Below are positions 45,309-55,937 of a DNA stretch of 64,000 nt, in pieces. Each line of letters begins with the position of its first letter. Within the stretch, counting starts at the first letter, position 1. Both the position numbers and the translations under genes were made by a program. Under the pieces are notes generated by a model. It was given only the letters and a program-made list of their open reading frames with translations. It made no database searches and was not told the origin of the DNA. Origin of the DNA: Flavobacterium crassostreae (lineage in GTDB: Bacteria; Bacteroidota; Bacteroidia; Flavobacteriales; Flavobacteriaceae); the NCBI RefSeq assembly GCF_001831475.1, contig NZ_CP017688.1, positions 2,170,001 to 2,234,000 on the forward strand. Direction: 5' to 3'.

Positions 45309-46466
45309 ATGAAATTATTCTTAAAAATTGTTACGTTCTTCATAGTTTTTAGTTTTCAAAAAACTCAATCTCAAATAATTGATACTTTGGTAGATGTTGG
45401 AAATCATAAATTACATTTCAACATTATAAAAGGAACAGGTATTCCAATTCTTTTTGAGGCTGGTGGCGGAAGTGATGGTACAGTTTGGAGTTCTATTTTA
45501 AAACCAATTGCAGAAATTACTGGAGCAACTTTAATTACTTATGACAGAGAAGGTTTTGGAAAAAGTACAATAAATACTTTAGAAACTGAAATTTCAAAAC
45601 ACGGAATAACAAACAGCATTTTGGATTTAGAAATAGGATTAAAAAAATTGGGTTATAACAAACAAATTATGTTAGTTTCCCATTCTTTTGGCGGTTACTT
45701 TTCAACTTTATATTCGGTAAGAAATCCAAATCTTGTAAAATCGATTGTGTTGATCGATGTGAACCATAATTTTATGGAAAAGTTTGTGGAAAGTGATTTA
45801 AAAAAACAAGAAAAACTTATTCCAGAATGGAAGAAAACCAATCTTGGTTTATTTTATATGGCTTCAAATATTCGTGAAACCACAAAAATGATGAGTGAAT
45901 TATCAATTCCACAAAATATTCCCGTAGTAGATTTAATAAATGGAATTTCACCATTTAAAGAAACTGAAAAAGTAGAATATTGGAAAGAATGTCATAAAAA
46001 GTTTGTTGAAAGTCATCCAAAAAGCATTGGAATTACAGCATTTGAATGCGGTCACGGAATTTGGTTTGACAATCCAAGTTTGGTAATTACAACAATTGCT
46101 AAAAGCTATGCTGAAACATTAAATAAAAAACAAAAAATAGAAGTTTATGAACGTATTCTAAATTATGCCATTAGTTCATCAAATAATGTAAAGAAAGAAA
46201 ATAAGACATATTTACATTCAGAAGATAATCTAAATAATTTAGGCTATGAATATTTAAACAAAAATGAAAATGAAAAAGCTTTAGAAACCTTCAAACTTAA
46301 TGTTTTATTATATCCAAATAGCGGAAATGCTTATGATAGTTATGGAGAAATATTATTAAAACTAAATAAAAAAGAAGATGCAATTAAAATGTATAAAAGG
46401 TCGATTGAATTAAATCCCGAAAATGAAAATGGGAAAAAAGTAATAATTGAACTTTCAAAACAATGA
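45309..46466 (+). CDS. Alpha/beta hydrolase with C-terminal TPR repeats (cassette 30)
   Basis: 385 residues from ATG 45309; 47 further codons upstream are open but run through attC-29. Signal peptide (VTFFIVFSFQKTQSQ). Hydrolase features: YDREGFGKS, nucleophile SHSFGG, late CGHGIW. The last 75 residues form two TPR-like helices (NLGYEYLNKNENEKALETF; AYDSYGEILLKLNKKEDAI), as in several Bacteroidota secreted hydrolases. Substrate unknown. Confidence 0.85.
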   Translation: MKLFLKIVTFFIVFSFQKTQSQIIDTLVDVGNHKLHFNIIKGTGIPILFEAGGGSDGTVWSSILKPIAEITGATLITYDREGFGKSTINTLETEISKHGITNSILDLEIGLKKLGYNKQIMLVSHSFGGYFSTLYSVRNPNLVKSIVLIDVNHNFMEKFVESDLKKQEKLIPEWKKTNLGLFYMASNIRETTKMMSELSIPQNIPVVDLINGISPFKETEKVEYWKECHKKFVESHPKSIGITAFECGHGIWFDNPSLVITTIAKSYAETLNKKQKIEVYERILNYAISSSNNVKKENKTYLHSEDNLNNLGYEYLNKNENEKALETFKLNVLLYPNSGNAYDSYGEILLKLNKKEDAIKMYKRSIELNPENENGKKVIIELSKQ

Positions 46467-46482
46467 TAAATAAAAAAACAAC

Positions 46483-46614
46483 GGCTAACACACGCTACAA
46501 GCAATTTGGGCATTAGGATTAATTTGAAATTGGTTTTCTATTTGGAAGATTTGGCAAATCCGAAAAATGGGCTTAATTTAGTCCCAAACTGCTTTTAGCG
46601 CGGGGACGTTATGT
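46483..46614 (+). other. attC-30 (stem family IV)
   Basis: R'' GGCTAAC (ACGGCTAAC) matches GTTAGCCGT; crossover 46608/46609. Confidence 0.86.
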
Positions 46615-47217
46615 GGCATAGCTCCAAAAATTCGTTTTTAAAATAGAAAATTAACGTTTTTAAGCATATATATTTTAAAAGTAATGTAAGTCAAAACCTC
46701 CCTCCTTTTCTCTTAGAAACGGCTTTTTATCGCCGAAAAATCGGGCGAATTAGTATAATTTTTTACCAAATAATATTTAAGGAAAATAAAGTATAAAAGG
46801 AATAAATGTTGCAATTTAAAACCGAAAAAATCAATCAAAATAAGTTGCATAAAAGAGAGTGACCAGAAATTTAAGCCCAAAAACGAAAAAGGTTAAACGG
46901 AATTGAAACGGATTTTTTTTGCGACGTCAAAAGTGTGTAATGATATTTTCATAGTGTTTATTTTACAAAATAAAATCTTTAATTTTATAAGAAAAACTAC
47001 TCAATAATGTATTTTTTAAATGGAAAATGTTTCTCTTTTTAAAGAGAATTCCCGCCAAAAAAAGCAAGATAGAAGTATTTTGTGGCTATTGCTACGCCAC
47101 ATAACACACGTCTCAAGCAATTTGCAGATTCTGTGGAATTACCGTTTTTAATTGTATATTCGTAATGAAGAAAATAATCGCATCCAAAAGCTGCAAACTG
47201 CATGAGGCGCGAGGACG
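46609..47217 (+). repeat. Non-coding cassette 31, family B
   Basis: 609 bp, GTTATGTGGC type. Confidence 0.85.
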
Positions 47218-47223
47218 TTATGT
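47099..47223 (+). other. attC-31 (stem family III)
   Basis: R'' ACATAAC; crossover 47217/47218. Confidence 0.87.
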
Positions 47224-47825
47224 GGCATAGCTCCGAAAATTCGTTTTTAAAATAGAAAATTAACGTTTTTAAGCATCTATTTTTTAAAAGTAATGTAAGT
47301 CAAAACTCCTCTCCTATTCTCTTAGAAACGGCTTTTTATTGCCGAAAATCGGGCGAATTAGTATAATTTTTCACTAAATAATATTTAAGGAAAATAAAGT
47401 ATAAAAGGAATAAATGTTGCAATTTAAAACCGAAAAAATCAATCAAAATAAGTTGTATAAAAGAGAGTGACCAGAAATTTAAGCCCAAAAGAGAAAAAGG
47501 TTAGACGGAATTGAAACGGATTTTTTTTGCGACGTCAAAAGTGTGTAATGATATTTTCAGAGTGTTTATTTTATAAAAAATAATCTTTAATTTTATAAGA
47601 AAAACTACTCAATAATGTATTTTTTAAATGGAAAATGTTTCTCTTTTTAAAGAGAATTCCCGCCAAAAAAAGCAAGATAGAAGTACTTTGTGGCTATTGC
47701 TACGCCACATAACACACGTCTCAAGCAATTTGCAGATTCTGTGGAATTACCGTTTTTAATTGTATATTCGTAAAGAATAAAATAATCGCATCCAAAAGCT
47801 GCAAACTGCATGAGGCGCGAGGACG
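47218..47825 (+). repeat. Non-coding cassette 32, family B
   Basis: 608 bp; appears identical by eye to cassettes 34 and 35. Confidence 0.85.
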
Positions 47826-47831
47826 TTATGG
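47707..47831 (+). other. attC-32 (stem family III)
   Basis: R'' ACATAAC; loop reads cgtaaagaataaaata; crossover 47825/47826. Confidence 0.87.
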
Positions 47832-48445
47832 GCTAGTTTTGCCCATTTTGCGCAGATAAAGCCGTTTTTATAAGAAAAAACTGTTTATAATTTTAAGGTT
47901 TAGAGTTCTAAATTCTTTAAAAAAGCTCAAAAAAAATGGATTCTTAAAATCTAAAAAAACAGGTTTTGTTGTTTAAAGAGTATTACTAAAAAACTGAAAA
48001 TAATCCAAAACAAAATAATGACTTAAAACAGCGTGATTTGTGGTTTTCAGAGTGATTTTTTTAAACAAGAAAATCCCCAAGTTGAAGCGCAAACGGCATT
48101 TTATCAGCGTGACGTAAAAAATTAAATGAGTGTAATTTGTTCCTTACAAAGTGATTATCCAAATAAGAAAAATCTCGGATTTAAATCTTAAAAAAAATCA
48201 ATAAGGAAAATTAAAAAGCTGAAATAGAGTGATTTGTTTTTTAAAGAGTGAGTATCTAAATAAAAAAAATCTCGTATTTAAAGCCAAAAAATGTTTGCGT
48301 TTTTAGGTTTGGGGAGAAAAAACCAGCCCATAACAATCGTCTTAACTAATTTGCAGATTCTGTGGAATTACCGTTTTTAATTGTATATTCGTTATGAAGA
48401 AAAACATCCGTATCCAAAGCCTGCAAACTAGTTAAGGCGGGAACG
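47826..48445 (+). repeat. Non-coding cassette 33, family A
   Basis: 620 bp; appears identical to cassettes 47 and 50. It sits between identical family B copies. Confidence 0.85.
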
Positions 48446-48451
48446 TTATGT
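48328..48451 (+). other. attC-33 (stem family II)
   Basis: R'' CCATAAC; crossover 48445/48446. Confidence 0.87.
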
Positions 48452-49053
48452 GGCATAGCTCCGAAAATTCGTTTTTAAAATAGAAAATTAACGTTTTTAA
48501 GCATCTATTTTTTAAAAGTAATGTAAGTCAAAACTCCTCTCCTATTCTCTTAGAAACGGCTTTTTATTGCCGAAAATCGGGCGAATTAGTATAATTTTTC
48601 ACTAAATAATATTTAAGGAAAATAAAGTATAAAAGGAATAAATGTTGCAATTTAAAACCGAAAAAATCAATCAAAATAAGTTGTATAAAAGAGAGTGACC
48701 AGAAATTTAAGCCCAAAAGAGAAAAAGGTTAGACGGAATTGAAACGGATTTTTTTTGCGACGTCAAAAGTGTGTAATGATATTTTCAGAGTGTTTATTTT
48801 ATAAAAAATAATCTTTAATTTTATAAGAAAAACTACTCAATAATGTATTTTTTAAATGGAAAATGTTTCTCTTTTTAAAGAGAATTCCCGCCAAAAAAAG
48901 CAAGATAGAAGTACTTTGTGGCTATTGCTACGCCACATAACACACGTCTCAAGCAATTTGCAGATTCTGTGGAATTACCGTTTTTAATTGTATATTCGTA
49001 AAGAATAAAATAATCGCATCCAAAAGCTGCAAACTGCATGAGGCGCGAGGACG
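48446..49053 (+). repeat. Non-coding cassette 34, family B
   Basis: 608 bp, tandem with an identical copy (cassette 35). Confidence 0.85.
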
Positions 49054-49059
49054 TTATGT
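48935..49059 (+). other. attC-34 (stem family III)
   Basis: R'' ACATAAC; crossover 49053/49054. Confidence 0.87.
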
Positions 49060-49661
49060 GGCATAGCTCCGAAAATTCGTTTTTAAAATAGAAAATTAAC
49101 GTTTTTAAGCATCTATTTTTTAAAAGTAATGTAAGTCAAAACTCCTCTCCTATTCTCTTAGAAACGGCTTTTTATTGCCGAAAATCGGGCGAATTAGTAT
49201 AATTTTTCACTAAATAATATTTAAGGAAAATAAAGTATAAAAGGAATAAATGTTGCAATTTAAAACCGAAAAAATCAATCAAAATAAGTTGTATAAAAGA
49301 GAGTGACCAGAAATTTAAGCCCAAAAGAGAAAAAGGTTAGACGGAATTGAAACGGATTTTTTTTGCGACGTCAAAAGTGTGTAATGATATTTTCAGAGTG
49401 TTTATTTTATAAAAAATAATCTTTAATTTTATAAGAAAAACTACTCAATAATGTATTTTTTAAATGGAAAATGTTTCTCTTTTTAAAGAGAATTCCCGCC
49501 AAAAAAAGCAAGATAGAAGTACTTTGTGGCTATTGCTACGCCACATAACACACGTCTCAAGCAATTTGCAGATTCTGTGGAATTACCGTTTTTAATTGTA
49601 TATTCGTAAAGAATAAAATAATCGCATCCAAAAGCTGCAAACTGCATGAGGCGCGAGGACG
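49054..49661 (+). repeat. Non-coding cassette 35, family B
   Basis: 608 bp, identical by eye to cassette 34. Confidence 0.85.
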
Positions 49662-49667
49662 TTGTAG
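49543..49667 (+). other. attC-35 (stem family III)
   Basis: R'' ACATAAC; crossover 49661/49662. Confidence 0.87.
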
Positions 49668-50278
49668 GCAAGTTGCGCCCAAATCGCGCATAATTAACCT
49701 TTTAATTAAGAAAAAACTGTTTATAATTTTAAAGTTTAGGGTTCTTAATTCCTAAAAAAACGCAAAAAAATGGATTCTTAAAATCCAAAAAAAAAGATTT
49801 TGTTATTTAAAGAATATTATTTCCAACCTGAAAATAATTCAAAACAAAATAATGACATAAAACAGCGTGATTTGTGATTTACAGAGTGATTTTTCAAATA
49901 AGAAAATCCCCAAGTTGAAGCGCAAACGGCATTTTATCAGCGTGACGTAAAAAATTAAATGAGTGTAATTTGTTCCTTACAAAGTGATTATTCAAATAAG
50001 AAAAATCTCGGATTTAAATCTTAAAAAAAATCAACAACGAAAATTAAAAAGCTGAAATAGAGTGATTCGCTCTTTAAAGAGCGAGAATCTAAATAAAAAA
50101 ATCTCGAATTTAAAGTAGGAATTTGTTTGTGTTTTTAGGTTTATGAATAAAACAACCAGCCTACAACAATCGCCTTAACTAATTTGCAGATTCTGTGGAA
50201 TTATCGTTTTTAATTGTATATTCGTTATGAAGAAAAACATCCGTATCCAAAGCCTGCAAACTAGTTAAGGCGGGAACG
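49662..50278 (+). repeat. Non-coding cassette 36, family A (GTTGTAGGC type)
   Basis: 617 bp with GTTGTAGGC..GCCTACAAC ends. Confidence 0.85.
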
Positions 50279-50284
50279 TTGGCA
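50161..50284 (+). other. attC-36 (stem family II)
   Basis: R'' CTACAAC; stem reads cgccttaact; crossover 50278/50279. Confidence 0.87.
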
Positions 50285-50310
50285 GTAATAACTTTGAAAA
50301 TCAGACGGAT

Positions 50311-51156
50311 ATGGAATTACCAAATAATGAAGAATCAATTAATTTATATAATAATACTTCTCAAGAGAAATTATCCGGACTTTCGCCATCTCAAACATTT
50401 GAAATAATCCATAATCCTTTGGGTGAAAAATCACCTATAAAATTCAGAGATGGTATAAATAATGAAACACTTAACAAAATCCCTTTCTTTAAAATTACGG
50501 AAGAGTTTCTTAAAATTATTCAACGTGATAAATTTATAAAACTTACTCCACTTGGCGCTTTACCAAAGAAAATAATGGTAGAACTTTATGCTTACAAATT
50601 TATTCCTGAAGATTTCATAGAATCAGGAATAACCAAACTTTGGAAAGAAGATGATAGTATTTCAATTAAGTCTGCAAAAATTGTATGTGAATTAGCAAAG
50701 CTTACAAAAAAAGTTAATGGAAAAATTTTACTTACTAAAAATGGAGAAAAATTTTTAAAGGAAGAAAGTCGGTTATTTTTATTTAAACAAATTTATTTGA
50801 CATTTACGGAAAGTTTCAATTGGAGTTTTAATGATGGTTTTGTCGAGGAACCAGTTGGTCAATACGGTTCATTATTTTCAATTTATTTACTTCTAAAATA
50901 CGGAGAAAGTGAAAAGAAAACTCTCTTTTATTCCGAAAAATATCTTTCCGTTTTTTTTAACTTCCTTCCTCTTTTCGTTGATGATTATGCAACTCCAGAA
51001 GAACAATTTAACAATTGTTATTCTGTTCGTACATTTGAAAGATTTACTAATTGGTTTGGATTAACTTATTTTTCAGAACCCAAAAACAACTATGATAATA
51101 AAAACAACAAAATTAAATCAACCGAATTATTAACAAAGCTTTTTATTATGGAATAA
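50311..51156 (+). CDS. Hypothetical protein (cassette 37)
   Basis: 281 residues, soluble, no signal peptide. I do not recognise the family. The N-terminus has a Pro-rich linear stretch (LSGLSPSQTFEIIHNPLGEKSPI); residues 60-150 look like two small winged-helix-type segments (FLKIIQRDKFIKLTPLGALP; LTKNGEKFLKEES), which would fit a DNA- or protein-binding adaptor. It starts 33 bases into the cassette. Confidence 0.7.
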   Translation: MELPNNEESINLYNNTSQEKLSGLSPSQTFEIIHNPLGEKSPIKFRDGINNETLNKIPFFKITEEFLKIIQRDKFIKLTPLGALPKKIMVELYAYKFIPEDFIESGITKLWKEDDSISIKSAKIVCELAKLTKKVNGKILLTKNGEKFLKEESRLFLFKQIYLTFTESFNWSFNDGFVEEPVGQYGSLFSIYLLLKYGESEKKTLFYSEKYLSVFFNFLPLFVDDYATPEEQFNNCYSVRTFERFTNWFGLTYFSEPKNNYDNKNNKIKSTELLTKLFIME

Positions 51157-51177
51157 CGGAAAGGTAATTGTTACTAC

Positions 51178-51309
51178 TGCCAACACACGCTACAACGGAT
51201 TTGGGCAATTAGCATAATGGAAAGTTGGTTTTGTATTTGGAAGATTTGGCAAATCCGAAAATAGGGCTTAATTTAGTCCCAAACCCGCTGTAGCGAGAGA
51301 ACGTTACAG
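51178..51309 (+). other. attC-37 (stem family IV)
   Basis: R'' TGCCAAC (TACTGCCAAC) matches GTTGGCAGTA; stems changed together: cgctacaacggatttggg and cccaaacccgctgtagcg. Crossover 51303/51304. Confidence 0.87.
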
Positions 51310-51913
51310 GGCATAGCTCCGAAAATCCGTTTTTAAAATAGAAAATTAACGTTTTTAAGCATATATATTTTAAAAGTAATGTAAGTCAAAACCTCCCTCC
51401 TTTTCTCTTACAAACGGCTTTTTATTGCCGAAAAATGGGGCGAATTAGTATAATTTTTCACCAAATAATATTTAAGGAAAACAAAGTATAAAAGGAATAA
51501 ATGTTGCAATTTAAAACAGAAAAAATCAATCAAAATAAGTTGCATAAAAGAGAGTGACCAGAAATTTAAGCCCAAAAGGGAAAAAGGTTAGACGGAATTG
51601 AAACGGATTTTTTTTGCGACGTCAAAAGTGTATAATGGTATTTTCAGAAAGTTTATTTTACAAAATAAACTTTTTTAATTTTATAAGGAAAACCACTCAA
51701 TAATGTATTTTTTAAATGGAAAATGTTTCTGTTTTTAAAGAGAATTCCCGCCAAAAAAAGCAAGATGGAAGTGTTTTATGGCTATTGCTACGCCCTGTAA
51801 CACACGTCTCAAGCAATTTGCAGATTCTGTGGAATTACCGTTTTTAATTGTATATTCGTTACGAAGAAAATAATCGCATCCAAAAGCTGCAAACTGCATG
51901 AGGCGCGAAGACG
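51304..51913 (+). repeat. Non-coding cassette 38, family B (GTTACAGGGC type)
   Basis: 610 bp with GTTACAGGGC..GCCCTGTAAC ends. Confidence 0.85.
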
Positions 51914-51919
51914 TTAGGC
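51795..51919 (+). other. attC-38 (stem family III)
   Basis: R'' CTGTAAC; crossover 51913/51914. Confidence 0.87.
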
Positions 51920-51954
51920 GTCAGTTTAGCGGAACGCAGAAAAAATTGAACAAA

Positions 51955-52716
51955 ATGAACATATGTAATTATTCCATTTACTTTTTTATATTCCTAATAA
52001 TAATTAGTTGTTCTGAAAAGAATAATAAAAATGTTGAAAAATCAATTCAAAATACAATCGAAAGATTTCCTCAACTAAAAACTGATAAGAAAAACTTTGA
52101 CAATGATTACAAACTTGTTAAAAGTGTAAAAAACGGAGAACTTAATTTTGAAATTCAATTATTTTCTGAAGCAGACAGTATAGAAAATAAACAACAAATA
52201 ATTGTTCTGATTAATTCAAAAAAAGAATGTTCGTCAATTCCATTCTTTAATAATAAATATAAAGACTATTGGGAGTTTCCATTTGATAAACCAATAAAAA
52301 ATGTTCCCCATATAGCTTCAACTTTTAGAGTTGAATTAAATAATGCGTTGAATATATTTCAAACACCCAAAAACAGAAAAGAAAAAAACTTAAAATATGA
52401 AGTTGTAAATGAAATTTTGAAGTCATTGTTGATTTGTAAAAATTTACAAGAGAAGGACAGTCTGCTTATTTATAGTACGATAATTCCAAATTCAAATATT
52501 CCAAACGAAGATTCTGATTCTGCTTTTGTAAGACTTCGCAAAAATTATAAAAAAATGAAAAGTGAATGGCATCCAGAAAATTATGTAATTAATTATAACT
52601 GTTATTTAGATGAAAGAAATGGGAGAATATATCAATTAAATTACAACGAAAAAACCAAAAGTTATGATGTGAAAAGTTATAGACAAGATTGGGGATTCAC
52701 TCCATTGAGTTTGTGA
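51955..52716 (+). CDS. Predicted lipoprotein (cassette 39)
   Basis: 253 residues from ATG 51955; the open frame from 51898 begins inside attC-38 and is not the start. Lipoprotein signal (FLIIISCSEKN). The mature part is Lys/Asn-rich with no recognised domain; the C-terminus YRQDWGFTPLSL looks compact. Function unknown. Confidence 0.7.
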   Translation: MNICNYSIYFFIFLIIISCSEKNNKNVEKSIQNTIERFPQLKTDKKNFDNDYKLVKSVKNGELNFEIQLFSEADSIENKQQIIVLINSKKECSSIPFFNNKYKDYWEFPFDKPIKNVPHIASTFRVELNNALNIFQTPKNRKEKNLKYEVVNEILKSLLICKNLQEKDSLLIYSTIIPNSNIPNEDSDSAFVRLRKNYKKMKSEWHPENYVINYNCYLDERNGRIYQLNYNEKTKSYDVKSYRQDWGFTPLSL

Positions 52717-52724
52717 AACCGAAC

Positions 52725-52848
52725 GCCTAACAGCTGTTTTGAGCTAGCTGGAATTTAGTGGAATTATCGTTTCGCATCAAGTTTTCGTTAAGCCGAAAAT
52801 TGAGCGGTTACGAACTTCCAGCCATCTCAAAGCAGCAAAACGTTATGT
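52725..52848 (+). other. attC-39 (stem family I)
   Basis: R'' GCCTAAC (CGCCTAAC) matches GTTAGGCG; crossover 52842/52843. Confidence 0.86.
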
Positions 52849-53451
52849 GGCATAGCTCCGAAAATTCATTTTTAAAATAGAAAATTAACGTTTTTAAGTA
52901 TATATTTTTTAAAAGTAATGTAAGTCAAAACTCCCCTCCTTTTCTCTTAGAAACGGTTTTTTATCACTGAAAAATCGGTCGAATTAGTATAATTTTTCAC
53001 CAAATAATATTTAAGGAAAATAAAGTATAAAAGGAATAAATGTTGCGATTTAAAGCCGAAAAAATCAATCAAAATAAGTTGCATAAAAGAGAGTGACCAG
53101 AAATTTAAGCCCAAAAGCGAAAAAGGTTATACGGAATTGAAACGGATTTTTTTTGCGACGTCAAAAGTGTATAATGGTATTTTCAGAGTGTTTATTTTAC
53201 AAAATAAAATCTTTAATTTTATAAGAAAAACTACTCAATAATGTGTTTTTTAAATGGAAAATGTTTCTGTTTTTAAAGATAATTCCCGCAAATAAAAACG
53301 AGATAGAAGTACTTTGTGGCTATTGCTACGCCACATAACACACGTCTCAAGCAATTTGCAGATTCTGTGGAATTACCGTTTTTAATTGTATATTCGTAAT
53401 GAAGAAAATAATCGCATCCAAAAGCTGCAAACTGCATGAGGCGCGAAGACG
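52843..53451 (+). repeat. Non-coding cassette 40, family B
   Basis: 609 bp, GTTATGTGGC type. Confidence 0.85.
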
Positions 53452-53457
53452 TTATGT
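53333..53457 (+). other. attC-40 (stem family III)
   Basis: R'' ACATAAC; crossover 53451/53452. Confidence 0.87.
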
Positions 53458-54059
53458 GGCATAGCTCCGAAAATTCGTTTTTAAAATAGAAAATTAACGT
53501 TTTTAAGAATGTATTTTTTAAAAGTAATGTAAGTCAAAACTCCCCTCCTTTTCTCTTAGAAACGGCTTTTTATTGTCGAAAAATCGGGCGAATTAGCATA
53601 ATTTTTCACCAAATAATATTTAAGGAAAATAAAGTATAAAAGGAATAAATGTTGCGATTTAAAACCGAAAAAATCAATCAAAATAAATTGCATAAAAGAG
53701 AGTGACCAGAAATTTAAGCCCAAAAGAGAAAAAGGTTAGACGGAATTGAAACGGATTTTTTTTGCGACTTCAAAAGTGTATAATGATATTTTCAGAGTGT
53801 TTATTTTATAAAAGACAATCTTTAATTTTATAAGAAAAACTACTTAATAATGTGTTTTTTAAATGGAAAATGTTTCTGTTTTAAAGAGAATTCCAGCAAA
53901 TAAAAACAAGATAGAAGTACTTTGTGGCTATTGCTACGCCACATAACACACGTCTCAAGCAATTTGCAGATTCTGTGGAATTGCCGTTTTTAATTGTATA
54001 TTCGTTACGCAGAAAATAATCGCATCCAAAAGCTGCAAACTGCATGAGGCGCGAAGACG
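53452..54059 (+). repeat. Non-coding cassette 41, family B
   Basis: 608 bp, GTTATGTGGC type, diverged from its neighbours at scattered sites. Confidence 0.85.
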
Positions 54060-54065
54060 TTACAG
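53941..54065 (+). other. attC-41 (stem family III)
   Basis: R'' ACATAAC; loop reads gtggaattgccg; crossover 54059/54060. Confidence 0.87.
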
Positions 54066-54669
54066 GGCATAGCTCCGAAAAAATCGATTTTTAAATAGAA
54101 AATTAACGTTTTTAAGCATATATTTTTTAAAAGTAATGTAAGTCAAAACTCCCCTCCTTTTCTCTTAGAAACTGCTTTTTATTGCCGAAAAATGGGGCGA
54201 ATTAGTATAATTTTTCACCAAATAATATTTAAGGAAAACAAAGTATAAAAGGAATAAATGTTGCGATTTAAAACAGAACAAATCAATCAAAATAAGTTGC
54301 ATAAAAGAGAGTGACCAGAAATTTAAGCCCAAAAGGGAAAAAGGTTAGACGGAATTGAAACGGATTTTTTTTGCGACGTCAAAAGTGTATAATGGTATTT
54401 TCAGAAAGTTTATTTTACAAAAGAAAAACTTTAATTTTATAAAAAAAACCACTCAATAATGTGTTTTTTAAATGGAAAATGTTTCTATTTTTAAAGAGAA
54501 TTCCCGCCAAAAAAAGCAAGATGGAAGTGTTTTGTGGCTATTGCTACGCCCTGTAACACACGTCTCAAGCAATTTGCAGATTCTGTGGAATTACCGTTTT
54601 TAATTGTATATTCGTTACGAAGAAAATAATCGCATCCAAAAGCTGCAAACTGCATGAGGCGCGAAGACG
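54060..54669 (+). repeat. Non-coding cassette 42, family B (GTTACAGGGC type)
   Basis: 610 bp, near-identical to cassette 20 but with an intact ACG at the attC end. Confidence 0.85.
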
Positions 54670-54675
54670 TTATGG
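54551..54675 (+). other. attC-42 (stem family III)
   Basis: R'' CTGTAAC; crossover 54669/54670. Confidence 0.87.
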
Positions 54676-55286
54676 GCTAGTTTTGCCCATTTTGCGCAGA
54701 TAAAGTCGTTTTTATAAGAAAAAACCGTCTATAATTTTAAGGTTTAGAGTTCTTAATTCTTAAAAAAACGCAATAAAATGGATTCTTAAAAGCCAAAAAA
54801 AAGGTTCTATTGTTTAAAGAGTATATTTCTAACCTGAAAATAATTCAAAACAAAATAATGACATAAAACAGCGTGATTTGTGATTTACAGAGTGATTTTT
54901 CAAACAATAAAATCCCCAAGTTGAAGCGCAAATGGCATTTTACCAGCTTGACGAAAAAAATTAAATGAGTGTTATTTGTATTTTACAAAGTGATTATCCA
55001 AATAAGAAAAATCTCGGATTTAAATCTTAAAACAAGATTTTATCAGCGTTACGTGAAAAATTAAAAAAGTGTGATTTGTTCTTTACAAAATGATAATCTA
55101 AATAAAAAAATATTGAATTTAAAACCAAAAAATATTTGCGTTTTTAGGTTTGTGAAGAAAAAACCAGCCCATAACAATCGTCTTAACTAATTTGCAGATT
55201 CTGTGGAATTATCGTTTTTAATTGTATATTCGTTATGAAGAAAAACACCCGTATCCAAAGCCTGCAAACTAGTTAAGGCGGGAACG
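54670..55286 (+). repeat. Non-coding cassette 43, family A
   Basis: 617 bp, nearly identical to cassette 53 (aaagtcg near the start). Confidence 0.85.
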
Positions 55287-55292
55287 TTATGG
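55169..55292 (+). other. attC-43 (stem family II)
   Basis: R'' CCATAAC; crossover 55286/55287. Confidence 0.87.
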
Positions 55293-55905
55293 GCTATTTT
55301 TGCCCATTTTGCGCAGATAAAGCCGTTTTTATAAGAAAAAACTGTTTATAATTTTAAGGTTTAGAGTTCTTAATTCCTAAAAAAACGCAAAAAAATGGAT
55401 TCTTAAAATCAAAAAAAAAAAGATTTTGTTGTTTAAAGAATATTATTTCCAACCTGAAAATAATTCAAAACAAAATAATGACATAAAACAGCGTGATTTG
55501 CGGTTTACAGAGTGATTTTTCAAACAAGAAAATCCCAAAAGTTGAAGCGCAAACGGCATTTTACCCACTTGACGAAAAATTAAATGAGTGTAATTTGTGT
55601 TTTACAAAGTGATTTTACAAATAAGAAAAATCTCGGATTTAAATCTTAAAACAGGATTTTACCAGCGTTACGTGAAAAATTAAAAAAGAGTGATTTGTTC
55701 TTTAGAAAGTGAAAATCTAAATAAAAAAATCTCGAATTTAAAGCCAAAAAATATTTGCGTTTTTAGGTTTGTGAAGAAAAAAACAGCCCATAACAATCGT
55801 CTTAACTAATTTGCAGATTCTGTGGAATTACCGTTTTTAATTGTATATTCGTTTCGAAGAAAAACATCCGTATCCAAAGCCTGCAAACTAGTTAAGGCGG
55901 GAACG
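55287..55905 (+). repeat. Non-coding cassette 44, family A
   Basis: 619 bp. Start GGCTATTTTT and end AAAAACAGCCC form a longer matched pair than in most copies; body close to cassettes 27 and 51. Confidence 0.85.
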
Positions 55906-55911
55906 TTAGGC
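55788..55911 (+). other. attC-44 (stem family II)
   Basis: R'' CCATAAC; crossover 55905/55906. Confidence 0.87.
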
Positions 55912-55937
55912 GTTATTTTGCCCAAAAACACGAAAAT

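Noticed and set aside
51898..51954. Upstream in-frame starts for cassette genes (also 31779, 45168, 28623, 44139)
   Set aside because: They lie in attC or on the crossover and add residues before obvious signal peptides.
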